Assembly (NCBI GenBank): GCA_021739645.1
Contig: JAIPBL010000004.1
Span: 62,001-126,000, forward strand
Length of the DNA stretch: 64,000 nucleotides
Source of the DNA: Saprospiraceae bacterium
GTDB lineage: Bacteria; Bacteroidota; Bacteroidia; Chitinophagales; Saprospiraceae
Reading direction: 5' to 3'
Part shown: positions 9,049-17,842 of the stretch, piece by piece
Layout: each line of letters starts with the position of its first letter
Position numbering within the stretch: position 1 is the first letter of the stretch
Notes under the pieces: model-generated
Seen by the model: the letters and a program-made list of their open reading frames with translations, nothing else
Database searches by the model: none
Told to the model about the DNA's origin: nothing
Program-made: the position numbers and the translations under genes

Positions 9049-10380
9049 ATGCTCACCGCAATTTCTCCGATAGATGGCCGCTATGCGGGTAAAACAAAGC
9101 AACTTTCCGAATATTTTTCCGAATTCGCATTAATTAAATACCGGGTGCTCGTGGAAATCCGCTACTTCGTTGCGATTTGTGAAATCCCATTGCCACAACT
9201 TGCCAAGCTCGACAAAACAAAGCTGAAAGAAGTTGAGGGAATTGCCACCAATTTCACCCTCGAACAAGCCCAACAAATTAAAGACATCGAGCGCACCACG
9301 AACCACGACGTGAAGGCTGTGGAATATTTCATCAAATCGGAATTTGATAAAATCGGCTTGGCGGAATTCAAAGAGTTCATCCACTTCGGCCTGACCTCAC
9401 AAGACATCAACAACACAGCCACGCCCATGCTCACTCGTGATGCAGTTGGTGATGTTTATTTACCAGAATTAAAATTAGTGCGTGACCAGATTTACGATGC
9501 TGCGCAAAATTGGTCAGGTGTTGCGCTGCTTGCTCGTACCCACGGACAGCCCGCCTCCCCCACCCGACTTGGCAAAGAATTCATGGTTTTCGTAGAAAGG
9601 CTTGACGAACAATTGCGTCAGCTAAATTCAGTTCCTTGGCGGGGTAAGTTTGGCGGCGCCACTGGCAATTTCAACGCTCACCACGTAGCCTATCCAGCCA
9701 TTGATTGGGTCGCCTTCGGCAATGGTTTCTTGGAAAAACACCTCGGCCTTGTACGCTCACAGTTCACCACTCAGATTGAGCATTACGACAACCTCGCAGC
9801 TGTTTTTCATGCCCTCAGCCGCATCAATACCATCTTGATTGACCTATGCCGTGACATCTGGACGTACATATCGATGGATTATTTCAAACAAAAAACCGTG
9901 AAAGGTGAAATTGGCTCCTCGGCCATGCCGCACAAAGTGAACCCGATTGATTTTGAAAATGCAGAGGGTAACCTCGGCCTTGCCAATGCCTTTTTTGGCC
10001 ACTTGGCGGAAAAACTTCCCATCTCCCGGCTCCAACGAGACCTGACCGATAGCACAGTGCTGCGCAACGTGGGCGTTCCATTTGGCCACACTGCCATCGC
10101 CTTACAGTCCATCCAAAAAGGGCTGAGCAAGCTCGTGCTGAACGAAGCCAAACTCAAAGAAGACCTTGAGAACAATTGGATGGTGGTGGCCGAAGCCATT
10201 CAGACGATTTTGCGAAGGGAGGGCTACCCGCAACCGTATGAAGCACTGAAGGAGCTGACCCGAGGGAAGGCCCAAGTTACCCGCTCCGATATTCACGAAT
10301 TCATTGATGGGCTGGAAATCAGTGAGGCGGTTCGCACTGAGTTGAAGCGGATTGAGCCGGGGAATTATGTGGGGATTTGA
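9049..10380 (+). CDS. purB: adenylosuccinate lyase
   Basis: This cytoplasmic enzyme splits fumarate from adenylosuccinate and from SAICAR in purine synthesis. It belongs to the fumarase/aspartase superfamily. MLTAISPIDGRYAGKT is the family N-terminus, TSQDINNTATP and ARTHGQPASPT carry active-site residues, and GSSAMPHKVNPIDFENAEG is the signature loop with the catalytic serine. The protein is 443 residues from the ATG at 9049; the 28 codons before it in the ORF track are not conserved and include the promoter. Its final 15 bases plus a few more are echoed 376 bases downstream. Confidence 0.97.
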   Translation: MLTAISPIDGRYAGKTKQLSEYFSEFALIKYRVLVEIRYFVAICEIPLPQLAKLDKTKLKEVEGIATNFTLEQAQQIKDIERTTNHDVKAVEYFIKSEFDKIGLAEFKEFIHFGLTSQDINNTATPMLTRDAVGDVYLPELKLVRDQIYDAAQNWSGVALLARTHGQPASPTRLGKEFMVFVERLDEQLRQLNSVPWRGKFGGATGNFNAHHVAYPAIDWVAFGNGFLEKHLGLVRSQFTTQIEHYDNLAAVFHALSRINTILIDLCRDIWTYISMDYFKQKTVKGEIGSSAMPHKVNPIDFENAEGNLGLANAFFGHLAEKLPISRLQRDLTDSTVLRNVGVPFGHTAIALQSIQKGLSKLVLNEAKLKEDLENNWMVVAEAIQTILRREGYPQPYEALKELTRGKAQVTRSDIHEFIDGLEISEAVRTELKRIEPGNYVGI

Positions 10381-10410
10381 TAGCGTACTTTTTTCGGAGT
10401 TTGCACTTGG

Positions 10411-10701
10411 TCAATTACGCACTACCATTTTAGATTGAATCATAACCCCACCCATTAAAAGCACGACATAGTTCACCCCAGCCGATAAACCATTGATTTC
10501 CAAATGGTTACTGCTTGATGAAAGTTGGAGGGATTGGATTTGCCTACCTACTGCATCAAATACTTTCACCTCACCTGCTGTTGATTGGCCAAGATTAAAG
10601 CGCATGGAACACGACGATGAAGTTGGATTCGGATAAATATCAAACCCAACCTTTTCAGGTTTGACTTCCTCGTCGTTTACGAAGAAATCGCCGCAAGCCA
10701 C
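10411..10701 (-). pseudogene. T9SS sorting-domain fragment (remnant of a larger gene)
   Basis: About 96 residues encode little more than a type A sorting domain: GFDIYPNPTSSSCSMRF, then VKVFDAVGRQIQSL and the ending MIQSKMVVRN. The frame is open a little further upstream (about 10740, reading PDGKSDINPNND) but then meets a stop, and there is no signal peptide or passenger. The only start is a GTG. A free sorting domain cannot be exported, so I read it as the 3' remnant of a deleted surface-protein gene. It lies on the opposite strand to purB, between purB and a near copy of purB's last bases. Confidence 0.65.
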
Positions 10702-10764
10702 GTCGTTGTTGGGGTTGATGTCGCTTTTTCCGTCGGGGAATTATGTGGAGATATAAAGAAAGAA

Positions 10765-10797
10765 AACCTTCTAAGGTATAAAACTTAGAAGGTTTTT
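10765..10797. terminator. bidirectional terminator
   Basis: AACCTTCTAAG (10765-10775) pairs perfectly with CTTAGAAGGTT (10784-10794) around eight bases and runs into TTTTT. It can end the minus-strand lipoprotein gene at 10824, whose stop is about 30 bases away, and any plus-strand transcript from purB. Confidence 0.8.
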
Positions 10798-10823
10798 AAC
10801 ATAAATGATATGTGGTGGGCTTA

Positions 10824-11495
10824 TTAATCCCAACAACATGCAGTCCCAGTACCGCACTCTACCGAACACGAATCACCACCAGAGCTTAATGAGCAGGATG
10901 TTGCACCTGAGCCTCCGGCATCGCAATCACTGTTTGCATTAGTCGTACAAGCACTGCTTGCAATTCCAGTAATGCAGCAGCCGCAATTGACCAGCGCTCT
11001 TGATGTGATTGCACCTGAAGTGCTTTTTTGCTGCCTTGCCAAACCATATCCATGTAATTTAAGGTCAAAAGGAATCATTTTGATGGTTTCCTCAAGATTA
11101 GATTCATCGTCTACTGTTAAAAGTATAGTTTCTTTGCTTTCCAAGGAGTTAAGTACTACGCTCCTTCGTAGAAAAAGAACCTCAGCTTTTCCTATTTCCT
11201 TTGGTAGAGTTAAAGACTTTTCCGATTGTAGGATATAATGAACGAATCGCCCATCCTTGGTTGTCAGAAAAAAGTCAAGAAGCCCTTCTTCAATTCGCTG
11301 AATGCTAACTCTGCCAATGAGATACTCACCTTTTTTATGGTCCAACTTGCCTACGTTGAACTTTTCAAGCATTTGTTGCCCATTTAGCTCATAAGGTTGG
11401 GCAATTTCTGAGTTTTTTTCACACCCAATAAATACTGAGATAGTAGAAAAAATAATAAAAAGAAGGGTTGTCAGAAGGAAATTTTTATTTTTCAT
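10824..11495 (-). CDS. lipoprotein with Cys-rich, RiPP-like C-terminal tail
   Basis: Not a family I can name. The 223-residue protein has a lipoprotein signal peptide with lipobox FIGC (Cys25) and a middle region of about 140 residues with strands and no known motif. The last 54 residues hold ten cysteines (NCGCC, SSAC, SDCDAGGSGATSCS, DSCSVEC, ACCWD). The tail, rich in Gly, Ser and Cys, resembles from memory the C-terminal parts of some Bacteroidota putative ribosomal-peptide precursors, but here it is attached to a lipoprotein. No modifying enzyme, protease or transporter lies beside it. The tail may instead form disulfides or bind metal. Confidence 0.7.
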   Translation of the reverse strand: MKNKNFLLTTLLFIIFSTISVFIGCEKNSEIAQPYELNGQQMLEKFNVGKLDHKKGEYLIGRVSIQRIEEGLLDFFLTTKDGRFVHYILQSEKSLTLPKEIGKAEVLFLRRSVVLNSLESKETILLTVDDESNLEETIKMIPFDLKLHGYGLARQQKSTSGAITSRALVNCGCCITGIASSACTTNANSDCDAGGSGATSCSLSSGGDSCSVECGTGTACCWD

Positions 11496-11824
11496 TGTAT
11501 TAAGGTTTATTTTTGATTAATGACTCCTGAATGTCTTGTTTGTAAACAGTAACAGAGGTACTAATTCAGAAGATAAAGAAAATAATTACAAACTGGCCTT
11601 GTTCAGGTCGAAGGTGGTGGAATGTCTAATAGACTTTCAGGAAGGGTTTGAAGAATAAAAAGCATAACAATGTGAATTATGCAATTTTTTGGAACAAAAG
11701 ACTTGTACAAGTCTAAGGAGTTTCTATCTTTATTCCAAGACAAAATTGGGAATTATTTGGAATTCACAATAATATTGCTTGATTCTTGACGATTGGCTAA
11801 TATTCTAAATTGTTTTAAACTTTC
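11496..11824. other. 329-base intergenic region with two palindromes
   Basis: No ORF is convincing here. GCATAA/TTATGC (11662-11682) is flanked by A and T runs and could end transcripts on either strand, including lepA's. AGACTTGTACAAGTCT (11699-11714) is a perfect 16-base palindrome with no loop, the form of an operator for a dimeric regulator, but it lies downstream of lepA and over 200 bases upstream of the lipoprotein gene. Confidence 0.45.
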
Positions 11825-13618
11825 CTAATCCAGTTTCAACACCTCAATAAAAGCCTTCTGAGGCACTTCTACATTGCCAATCTGACGCATCTTCTTCTTG
11901 CCCTTTTTCTGCTTTTCGAGCAGCTTCCGCTTCCGGCTGATGTCACCACCGTAGCATTTGGCAGTCACGTCCTTGCGCATGGCGGAGATGGTTTCCCGTG
12001 CGATGATTTTCGCACCAATGGCGGCTTGAATGGCGATGACAAACTGCTGTTTAGGCAGCAATTCCTTGAGTTTTTCGCAGATACGGCGACCAAAAGCATA
12101 CGCTTTGTCCCGGTGAACTAGCGCCGACAGTGCATCCACAGGCTCGGCGTTCAGCTTGATGTCCACTTTTACCAAATCGCCTTCACGGTAACCGATTGGA
12201 TGGTAGTCAAATGAGGCATAGCCCCGGCTAATGGACTTGAGACGGTCATAAAAATCGAAAACGATTTCAGCGAGCGGCAGTTCCAGCGACATCTCCACAC
12301 GGGTCGGAGTCAAGTAGCTCTGGTTCTTGAAAATGCCCCGCTTGTCGAGACAAAGCGACATGATGGCACCGATGTATTCCGGTTTGGTGATGATTTGCGC
12401 AGCGATGTATGGCTCCTCCACGTAGTCCAATTGCGTAGGGTCAGGAAAATCAACTGGTGTACGGAGAAAGACAGTTTCCTTCTTGGTCGTGTAGGCGAAG
12501 TACGAAACGTTAGGGATGGTCGTGATGACCTCCATGTCGTACTCCCGGCTGAGACGTTCCTGGATGATTTCGAGGTGCAACATGCCAAGGAACCCGCAAC
12601 GGAAGCCAAAACCCAAAGCCGCCGAGCTTTCTGGCTCGAAGGTCAATGAACTGTCGTTGAGCTGCAGTTTTTCAAGGCTTTCCCGAAGACCTTCAAAGTC
12701 TTCGTTTTCAATGGGATAAACACCCGCAAACACCATCGGCTTCACTTCCTCAAAGCCGTGAATGGCCTCCTCGCATGGGTTTGCATGGTGGGTGATGGTA
12801 TCCCCCACCTTGATTTCTTTTGAAACTTTGATACCCGTGATGACATAGCCCACATCACCCGCACACATCTCCTGTTTAGGAATCATGTTGAGCTGTAGGA
12901 TGCCCACCTCGTCGGCGTTGTATTCTTTTTCCGTGTGAAAAAAGCGGATTTTATCGCCTTTCTTCATCGTGCCGTTTACAATCTTGAAATAGGCGATAAC
13001 GCCTCGAAACGAGTTGAACACCGAGTCAAAAACCAATGCTTGCAACGGTGCTTCCGGGTCGCCTTTTGGTGCAGATATTCGCTCCACGATGGCAGTTAAG
13101 AGGTCTTCCACGCCCTCGCCAGTTTTGCCGCTTGTCAGCACGATATCTTCTTTTTTCACACCAACCAAATCAATGATTTGGTCCATCACCTCGTCAATCA
13201 TGGCATTGGGCATGTCAATCTTGTTGATGATGGGAATGATTTCCAGGTCGTGGTCAATGGCCAGGTAGAGGTTTGAGATGGTCTGAGCCTGAATCCCCTG
13301 TGTGGCATCTACCAGCAACAGCGCACCCTCGCAAGCTGCGATAGAACGGCTCACTTCGTAAGAAAAGTCAACGTGGCCGGGGGTATCAATCAGGTTGAGG
13401 GTATAAACTTCGCCGTCCTTGTGGTGGTGGTGGTACAACTGAATAGCGTGGCTCTTGATGGTGATGCCCCGCTCTCGTTCGAGGTCCATACTGTCGAGCG
13501 CCTGGGCCTTCATGTCACGGGCAGCAATGGTCTTGGTCGTCTCCAACAAACGGTCGGAAAGTGTGCTCTTGCCGTGGTCAATATGTGCGATTACGCAGAA
13601 ATTGCGGATATTTTTCAT
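11825..13618 (-). CDS. lepA: elongation factor 4 (LepA) GTPase
   Basis: LepA is a ribosome-bound GTPase related to EF-G that affects translation under stress and initiation fidelity. The 597-residue protein has the family's full length. AHIDHGKST is the P-loop, DTPGHVDF the G3 motif and NKIDMP the G4 motif; [13 protein letters not shown] is the switch region. The LepA-specific C-terminal domain includes [23 protein letters not shown]. The start at 13618 gives the standard [26 protein letters not shown] promoter element lies about 135 bases upstream, so the leader is long and contains a foldback. Confidence 0.98.
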   Translation of the reverse strand: MKNIRNFCVIAHIDHGKSTLSDRLLETTKTIAARDMKAQALDSMDLERERGITIKSHAIQLYHHHHKDGEVYTLNLIDTPGHVDFSYEVSRSIAACEGALLLVDATQGIQAQTISNLYLAIDHDLEIIPIINKIDMPNAMIDEVMDQIIDLVGVKKEDIVLTSGKTGEGVEDLLTAIVERISAPKGDPEAPLQALVFDSVFNSFRGVIAYFKIVNGTMKKGDKIRFFHTEKEYNADEVGILQLNMIPKQEMCAGDVGYVITGIKVSKEIKVGDTITHHANPCEEAIHGFEEVKPMVFAGVYPIENEDFEGLRESLEKLQLNDSSLTFEPESSAALGFGFRCGFLGMLHLEIIQERLSREYDMEVITTIPNVSYFAYTTKKETVFLRTPVDFPDPTQLDYVEEPYIAAQIITKPEYIGAIMSLCLDKRGIFKNQSYLTPTRVEMSLELPLAEIVFDFYDRLKSISRGYASFDYHPIGYREGDLVKVDIKLNAEPVDALSALVHRDKAYAFGRRICEKLKELLPKQQFVIAIQAAIGAKIIARETISAMRKDVTAKCYGGDISRKRKLLEKQKKGKKKMRQIGNVEVPQKAFIEVLKLD

Positions 13619-13620
13619 TG

Positions 13621-13734
13621 AAACAAGTAAAAAGGAGAAAGTAAAATTGAGTTTTCGAAATCCCGTACCAAAGGTCGGGAAGGAAAAAGTGGGAAACCCC
13701 GGGACTATAACTTTTTAATTTGTCCTTTTTACTT
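13621..13734. repeat. foldback element in the lepA leader
   Basis: AAGTAAAAAGGA (13625-13636) is inverted as TCCTTTTTACTT (13723-13734). Nested inside, TCCCG (13661-13665) pairs with CGGGA (13676-13680). The left arm has a second partial copy of the word (GAGAAAGTAAAA). The element lies between the lepA start and its likely promoter. Confidence 0.55.
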
Positions 13735-13752
13735 TTTCCTTCAAAATGGGCG

Positions 13753-13760
13753 CAAATGTA
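13753..13760 (-). promoter_or_regulatory. candidate lepA -7 element (TACATTTG on the minus strand)
   Basis: CAAATGTA on the plus strand reads TACATTTG on the minus strand, matching TAnnTTTG. It would give a leader of about 125 bases. No matching TTTG was found at the usual upstream distance. Confidence 0.4.
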
Positions 13761-13889
13761 CGCATTTTTACTGTGCGGAGTTGCCTAAGTTTAGGAAACA
13801 GGTTTCAGCAGGTCGCCCTGTTTGGCTCCATTCAAATCCCCAAAACCTCCCCAATTCAAATCCTCCCCAATACCTACCTTCGCCCCTGA

Positions 13890-15896
13890 ATGGACTACCT
13901 TTTTCTCAACCTCCACGACTGGTCATTGCCCATCCGAAACCCCGTGTTCGTGATGTGCATCCTGCTGCTGACGGTGCTTACGGTGCCAGCACTGGTGCAG
14001 CGTTTCAGGCTGCCCGGCATCATCGGGCTGATTCTGGCTGGAGCCATCATGGGGCCGCACGGCATCAACCTCTTGGCGCAGGGCGAGGGCATTCAGTTGC
14101 TTTCCAAAATCGGACTGCTGTACATCATGTTCTGGGCGGGGCTGGAGATTGAGATTACCAGTTTTCTCAAAAACAAACACAAAAGCGCCCTGTTCGGGCT
14201 GCTGACGTTCGGCTTCCCATTGCTGCTCGGCGGCATTTACGCTTACTTTTTTCTTGAATTAAAATGGATGTCAGCACTGTTGCTTGCAGGGATGTTTTCG
14301 GCGCATACGCTCATTGCCTACCCAGTCGTCACCCGCCTTCGCATCGCCCGCAACGAGGCAGTAGCCGTGGCCGTTGGCGGCACGGTCATCACCGACACGC
14401 TGGCCTTGTTGCTGCTTGCTGTCATTTCCGGCATGGCGCAGGGCAAAATGGACGGTTGGTTTTGGGTGAAACTTATCCTATCGCTGGCCGTGTTCGGCGG
14501 ATTGGTTTTTGGGCTGTTGCCCATCGTGGCAATGTGGTTTTTTCGGCGGGTAGAGAGCGATGTGACCTACCAGTTCGTCTTTGTATTGGCCATGGTTTTC
14601 GTTTGTGGGCTCTTGGCGGAACTGGCGGGAGTAGAAGCCATCATCGGGGCGTTCCTGGCGGGATTGGTACTCAACAGGCTCATCCCACAAAGCTCGCCCC
14701 TGATGGACCGCATCGGGTTTGTGGGCAATTCTTTGTTCATTCCCGCCTTCCTGTTCAACGTGGGCATGATGATCAACCTCCATGTCTTTTTTGACGATGG
14801 AAAAATGGTCGCACTGGCTTTGGGGTTCACGTTGGTGGCGCTCCTCTCGAAATGGTTGGCCGCCTTTTTTACCCAAAAAATATATGGCTACTCCCCCGAC
14901 CAAGGCAAACTGTTATTTGGCCTCAGTGCCTCCCGTGCCGCTGCTGCCGTTGCCATTGCCCTCATCGGTTTTCAGCTCCAGCTTTTTGACGAGAGCATTG
15001 TGAACGCCACCATTTTCCTCATCGTTGCTACTTGTTTTGTCAGCACGTTGGTGTCCGAATGGGCGGCTTTGCGCATAGCGGCCACCAATGTGCTGCCAAG
15101 CAATGGGGGCGCCAGTCCGCAGCGCATTCTCGTACCCATCGCCAATCCAACCAGCGTCGCTAATCTTTTGGACTTTGCTTTTTTGATAAAAACACCGGGG
15201 ACAAACGAGCCTGTTTATCCACTCTCCATCATCCTTGACGAGAAGGAAGTCCGTGAAAAAATCCGGCAAAACCAACTGGTATTGGCCCCAATGCTGCGCC
15301 ACGCCACCGACCGGGACATTGCCCTGGAGCCTATTCACCGGGTGGATGTAAGCGCCGTCAGCGGCATCTTACGGGCGGCCAACGAGCTGCTCGCCACCGA
15401 AATCGTCATTGGTTGGCACCCGAAAGAGAGCGCTACAGAACGCCTTTTCGGTAGTCTGCTCGACAACCTGCTGGACGAATCACCGGAGATGCTGTTCGTT
15501 ACCAATATCATCGCATCGCCGGCCACCTTCAGGCGGCTGCGGGTCATTTTGCCGGAGGCAACCCACCTCGAACCTGGCTTTGGGGAAATGGTACGCCGCC
15601 TTGAAAACATCGGACGAAACCTCAATTTGCCGCTCAACCTGCTGGCCACACCCGCTACCATCAGTGCCGCCTCCCAGTTTTTCGAAAAGGATACAATTGA
15701 GCGAATACTCCCCCTTCAATTAAATCCTGAAAACTGGTGGCAACTCCACGAATCTGCCGCTACCGACGAATTGACCATACTTGTCAGTGCCAGACAGGAA
15801 TCGGTTTCTGCCGAAGGGTTTATGCAGAAAATTCCGGCTTACTTGACGGAGCATTTTTCAGAATGGAATTTTGTGTTGGTGTATCCGGGGCTGTGA
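13890..15896 (+). CDS. CPA2-type cation:proton antiporter with cytoplasmic C-terminal domain
   Basis: A 668-residue inner-membrane antiporter of the monovalent cation:proton antiporter-2 (Kef/NhaA-like) family, likely exchanging K+ or Na+ for H+. Residues about 1-390 form roughly 12 membrane helices, including VPALVQRFRLPGIIGLILAG near the N-terminus, the helix AVAVGGTVITDTLALLLLAV with the TD pair of ion-binding type, and GVEAIIGAFLAGLVLNRL. The last 270 residues are soluble, with two halves that look like universal-stress-type domains (RILVPIANPTS; RRLRVILPEATH), rather than RCK/TrkA-N. That domain probably regulates transport. Ion specificity is not readable. Confidence 0.85.
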   Translation: MDYLFLNLHDWSLPIRNPVFVMCILLLTVLTVPALVQRFRLPGIIGLILAGAIMGPHGINLLAQGEGIQLLSKIGLLYIMFWAGLEIEITSFLKNKHKSALFGLLTFGFPLLLGGIYAYFFLELKWMSALLLAGMFSAHTLIAYPVVTRLRIARNEAVAVAVGGTVITDTLALLLLAVISGMAQGKMDGWFWVKLILSLAVFGGLVFGLLPIVAMWFFRRVESDVTYQFVFVLAMVFVCGLLAELAGVEAIIGAFLAGLVLNRLIPQSSPLMDRIGFVGNSLFIPAFLFNVGMMINLHVFFDDGKMVALALGFTLVALLSKWLAAFFTQKIYGYSPDQGKLLFGLSASRAAAAVAIALIGFQLQLFDESIVNATIFLIVATCFVSTLVSEWAALRIAATNVLPSNGGASPQRILVPIANPTSVANLLDFAFLIKTPGTNEPVYPLSIILDEKEVREKIRQNQLVLAPMLRHATDRDIALEPIHRVDVSAVSGILRAANELLATEIVIGWHPKESATERLFGSLLDNLLDESPEMLFVTNIIASPATFRRLRVILPEATHLEPGFGEMVRRLENIGRNLNLPLNLLATPATISAASQFFEKDTIERILPLQLNPENWWQLHESAATDELTILVSARQESVSAEGFMQKIPAYLTEHFSEWNFVLVYPGL

Positions 15897-15992
15897 TTTT
15901 GGAGACTATTTTTGCTTTGCCACTCGGTTAACCGTTAATACCATTTGTGTTAGAAAAGCCCTTTTCTGCGTTATCAACCAAAAAGATTTAAG

Positions 15993-17030
15993 ATGAAATG
16001 CCTCTTCTCATCCATATTAGCAGTTATACTTTTCCAAATTTCACTGGCACAAACAGCAGAAAAGCCCATGTTTTCAACTGAAGTTTACTTCGACTTCGGG
16101 AAGCACGACCTTCGGTCAAAAACAGATTCTTTGCTTTTAAACCTTCGTGATTATGTAAAAGGAAAAGATAATTTCACTATCCGCATCACTGCCCATACCG
16201 ACTCCATCGGCAGCTTGGCCAATAATTTGGCGCTGTCGCAACGCCGGGCACAGTCAATCAAGGATTTTTTGGTAAAAAACAGCATTGATGCAGCGCGCAT
16301 TAGCTTCGCTTATTTCGGAGAAAAAAAGCCTGTCACCGACAACCGCACCGAAGAAGGTAGACAACAAAATCGCCGAGCTACTGTGGAAGTACTACTTACG
16401 CTCCCCATTGTCATCATCGAGGGTGTGGTGACCGATGAAAAAACGTTTCAACCGCTTACCGCTGAGGTCATTATTCGCACCAAGGAAGGTAGCGACACCT
16501 TGCTCACCGGAGCAGATGGGCGGTTCCGTACCGAACAGTTGTCAGGTACAGTGGTCGGCATTGATGCTTACGCCAAATGCCATTTCATGCGTACGGAAAT
16601 GGTGAAGGCTATGCCCAAGATGTCAGCCGTTAACCTACCGCTCCGCCCTGCCAACACAGGAGCAATTGCAGACATCGGCAACCTCTATTTCGTTGGAAAT
16701 CAACCAGTTCTGCTGGAAAGCTCCAAACCTGAATTGCCCAAAATCCTACGTTTTCTCCAAGATAACCCCGACATGAAAATCGAAATCGCTGGCCATGTGA
16801 ACCGTCCAAACAACCCTCCCGTACTCAAAAGCAGTTGGGATTTCAAGCTGTCAGAAGACCGAGCGAAGACGGTTTACAATTACCTCATCGAAAATGGAAT
16901 CACCGCTGAACGGGTCAGTTGGAAAGGCTACGGCAACCACGAGATGCGCTTCCCAAAGGCAATTTATGAGAAGGAACAAGCACTCAACCGACGGGTAGAA
17001 ATGCGGGTGCTGGAGGGAGGGTGCGAATGA
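15993..17030 (+). CDS. OmpA-family protein with two OmpA C-terminal domains
   Basis: A 345-residue exported protein. A signal peptide ends SLAQ near residue 20. The first OmpA-type peptidoglycan-binding domain (about 28-125) includes VYFDFGKHDLRSKTDSLL and the RAQSIKDFLVKN helix. A carboxypeptidase-regulatory-like beta-sandwich (about 130-210) starts IEGVVTDEKTFQPL. A second OmpA-type domain (about 225-342) includes EIAGHVNRPNN, LSEDRAKTVYNYL and NRRVEMRVL. The first domain keeps a usual NLALSQRRA motif. It probably tethers the envelope to the cell wall. Two such domains with a sandwich between is less common than one. The next gene is about 110 bases on. Confidence 0.85.
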   Translation: MKCLFSSILAVILFQISLAQTAEKPMFSTEVYFDFGKHDLRSKTDSLLLNLRDYVKGKDNFTIRITAHTDSIGSLANNLALSQRRAQSIKDFLVKNSIDAARISFAYFGEKKPVTDNRTEEGRQQNRRATVEVLLTLPIVIIEGVVTDEKTFQPLTAEVIIRTKEGSDTLLTGADGRFRTEQLSGTVVGIDAYAKCHFMRTEMVKAMPKMSAVNLPLRPANTGAIADIGNLYFVGNQPVLLESSKPELPKILRFLQDNPDMKIEIAGHVNRPNNPPVLKSSWDFKLSEDRAKTVYNYLIENGITAERVSWKGYGNHEMRFPKAIYEKEQALNRRVEMRVLEGGCE

Positions 17031-17044
17031 AGCGGGTGAGAGCG

Positions 17045-17060
17045 TGAGCGCATGAGCGCA
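17045..17060 (+). repeat. short tandem repeat of TGAGCGCA
   Basis: TGAGCGCA occurs twice in tandem directly before the porin-like gene's promoter region, within a longer stretch GGGTGAGAGCGTGAGCGC. It looks like one arm of the foldback elements seen elsewhere, without its inverted partner. Confidence 0.5.
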
Positions 17061-17120
17061 TGAGATTGACGGGATTTTGTCAATTGGAGGAAATGGATTC
17101 GTTTTTCAGGAAGTGGGGGC

Positions 17121-17128
17121 TATATTTG
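17121..17128 (+). promoter_or_regulatory. -7 element TATATTTG before the 17144 barrel gene
   Basis: TATATTTG fits TAnnTTTG and lies 15 bases before the ATG at 17144, arguing that the earlier in-frame start (17060) in the ORF track is not used. Confidence 0.5.
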
Positions 17129-17143
17129 TACAAAAAAACGAAA

Positions 17144-17830
17144 ATGACCTTCAACCCGATTCGGTATTTTGCCTTGTCCTTTTTCCTGCTGGCGTCCACG
17201 CTGGTTCTTGCACAAAACACCAACTTCGGCCTTTATGCAGGGCCGAGTTTCACTAAGCTGAAATTGGAGCCTAGGTATGCGCTCCCCATTGACGTAAACA
17301 TTGACCCCTACGACTTCAAAACGGGAGTCACCGTGGGCGGATTCTTCACTTGGAACTTTGCCAACAACGTTGGGGTGCGCACCGAGTTGAATTACGACCG
17401 AAAGGGCGGAAAATCCGGCCTGGAACTCTCCGACGGCAACGGCAATCCCCTTCCCGGTTATACCATCAAAGACAATTTCGACTATTTCCAAGTACCTGTC
17501 ATGTTGCAACTTTCAGCAGGCGACGATTTCAAAATGCATATCCATATTGGGTATGCCTTCTGTTACCTGTTGCATCGCACAGACAAATTCCCCGACCAAA
17601 TCAGGGTCGTCACGCCCACGCAAACCATCATTTTATTGATGCCAGAAGATTACAAAGACATTGACCATTCCATCGTGGCGGGTATCGGTGCTAGCTATAA
17701 ACTGGCAGGCGGGATGCAATTACAGGCTGCATTGAGGGCTTTCAATGGCAAACTAAACATCAGCAAGGGCGATTCAGCGTTTGAAGCAAAGAATCTAGCG
17801 ATTGGATTATTGCTGGGGGTTGGTTTTTGA
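17144..17830 (+). CDS. PorT-like outer-membrane beta-barrel protein
   Basis: A 228-residue protein starting MTFNPIRYFALSFFLLAST with a signal peptide ending VLAQ. The rest has a Bacteroidota outer-membrane barrel pattern: NFGLYAGPSFTKLKLEP, NVGVRTELNYDRKGGKSG and DNFDYFQVPVMLQ, ending AIGLLLGVGF with a terminal Phe. This matches the outer membrane beta-barrel (PorT-like) family whose members are mostly of unknown function. The start is set by the signal peptide and the TATATTTG element. It converges with the HD phosphohydrolase gene; TGAGTA/TACTCA (17828-17849) forms a small hairpin over both stops. Confidence 0.8.
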   Translation: MTFNPIRYFALSFFLLASTLVLAQNTNFGLYAGPSFTKLKLEPRYALPIDVNIDPYDFKTGVTVGGFFTWNFANNVGVRTELNYDRKGGKSGLELSDGNGNPLPGYTIKDNFDYFQVPVMLQLSAGDDFKMHIHIGYAFCYLLHRTDKFPDQIRVVTPTQTIILLMPEDYKDIDHSIVAGIGASYKLAGGMQLQAALRAFNGKLNISKGDSAFEAKNLAIGLLLGVGF

Positions 17831-17842
17831 GTACACTGTTTT

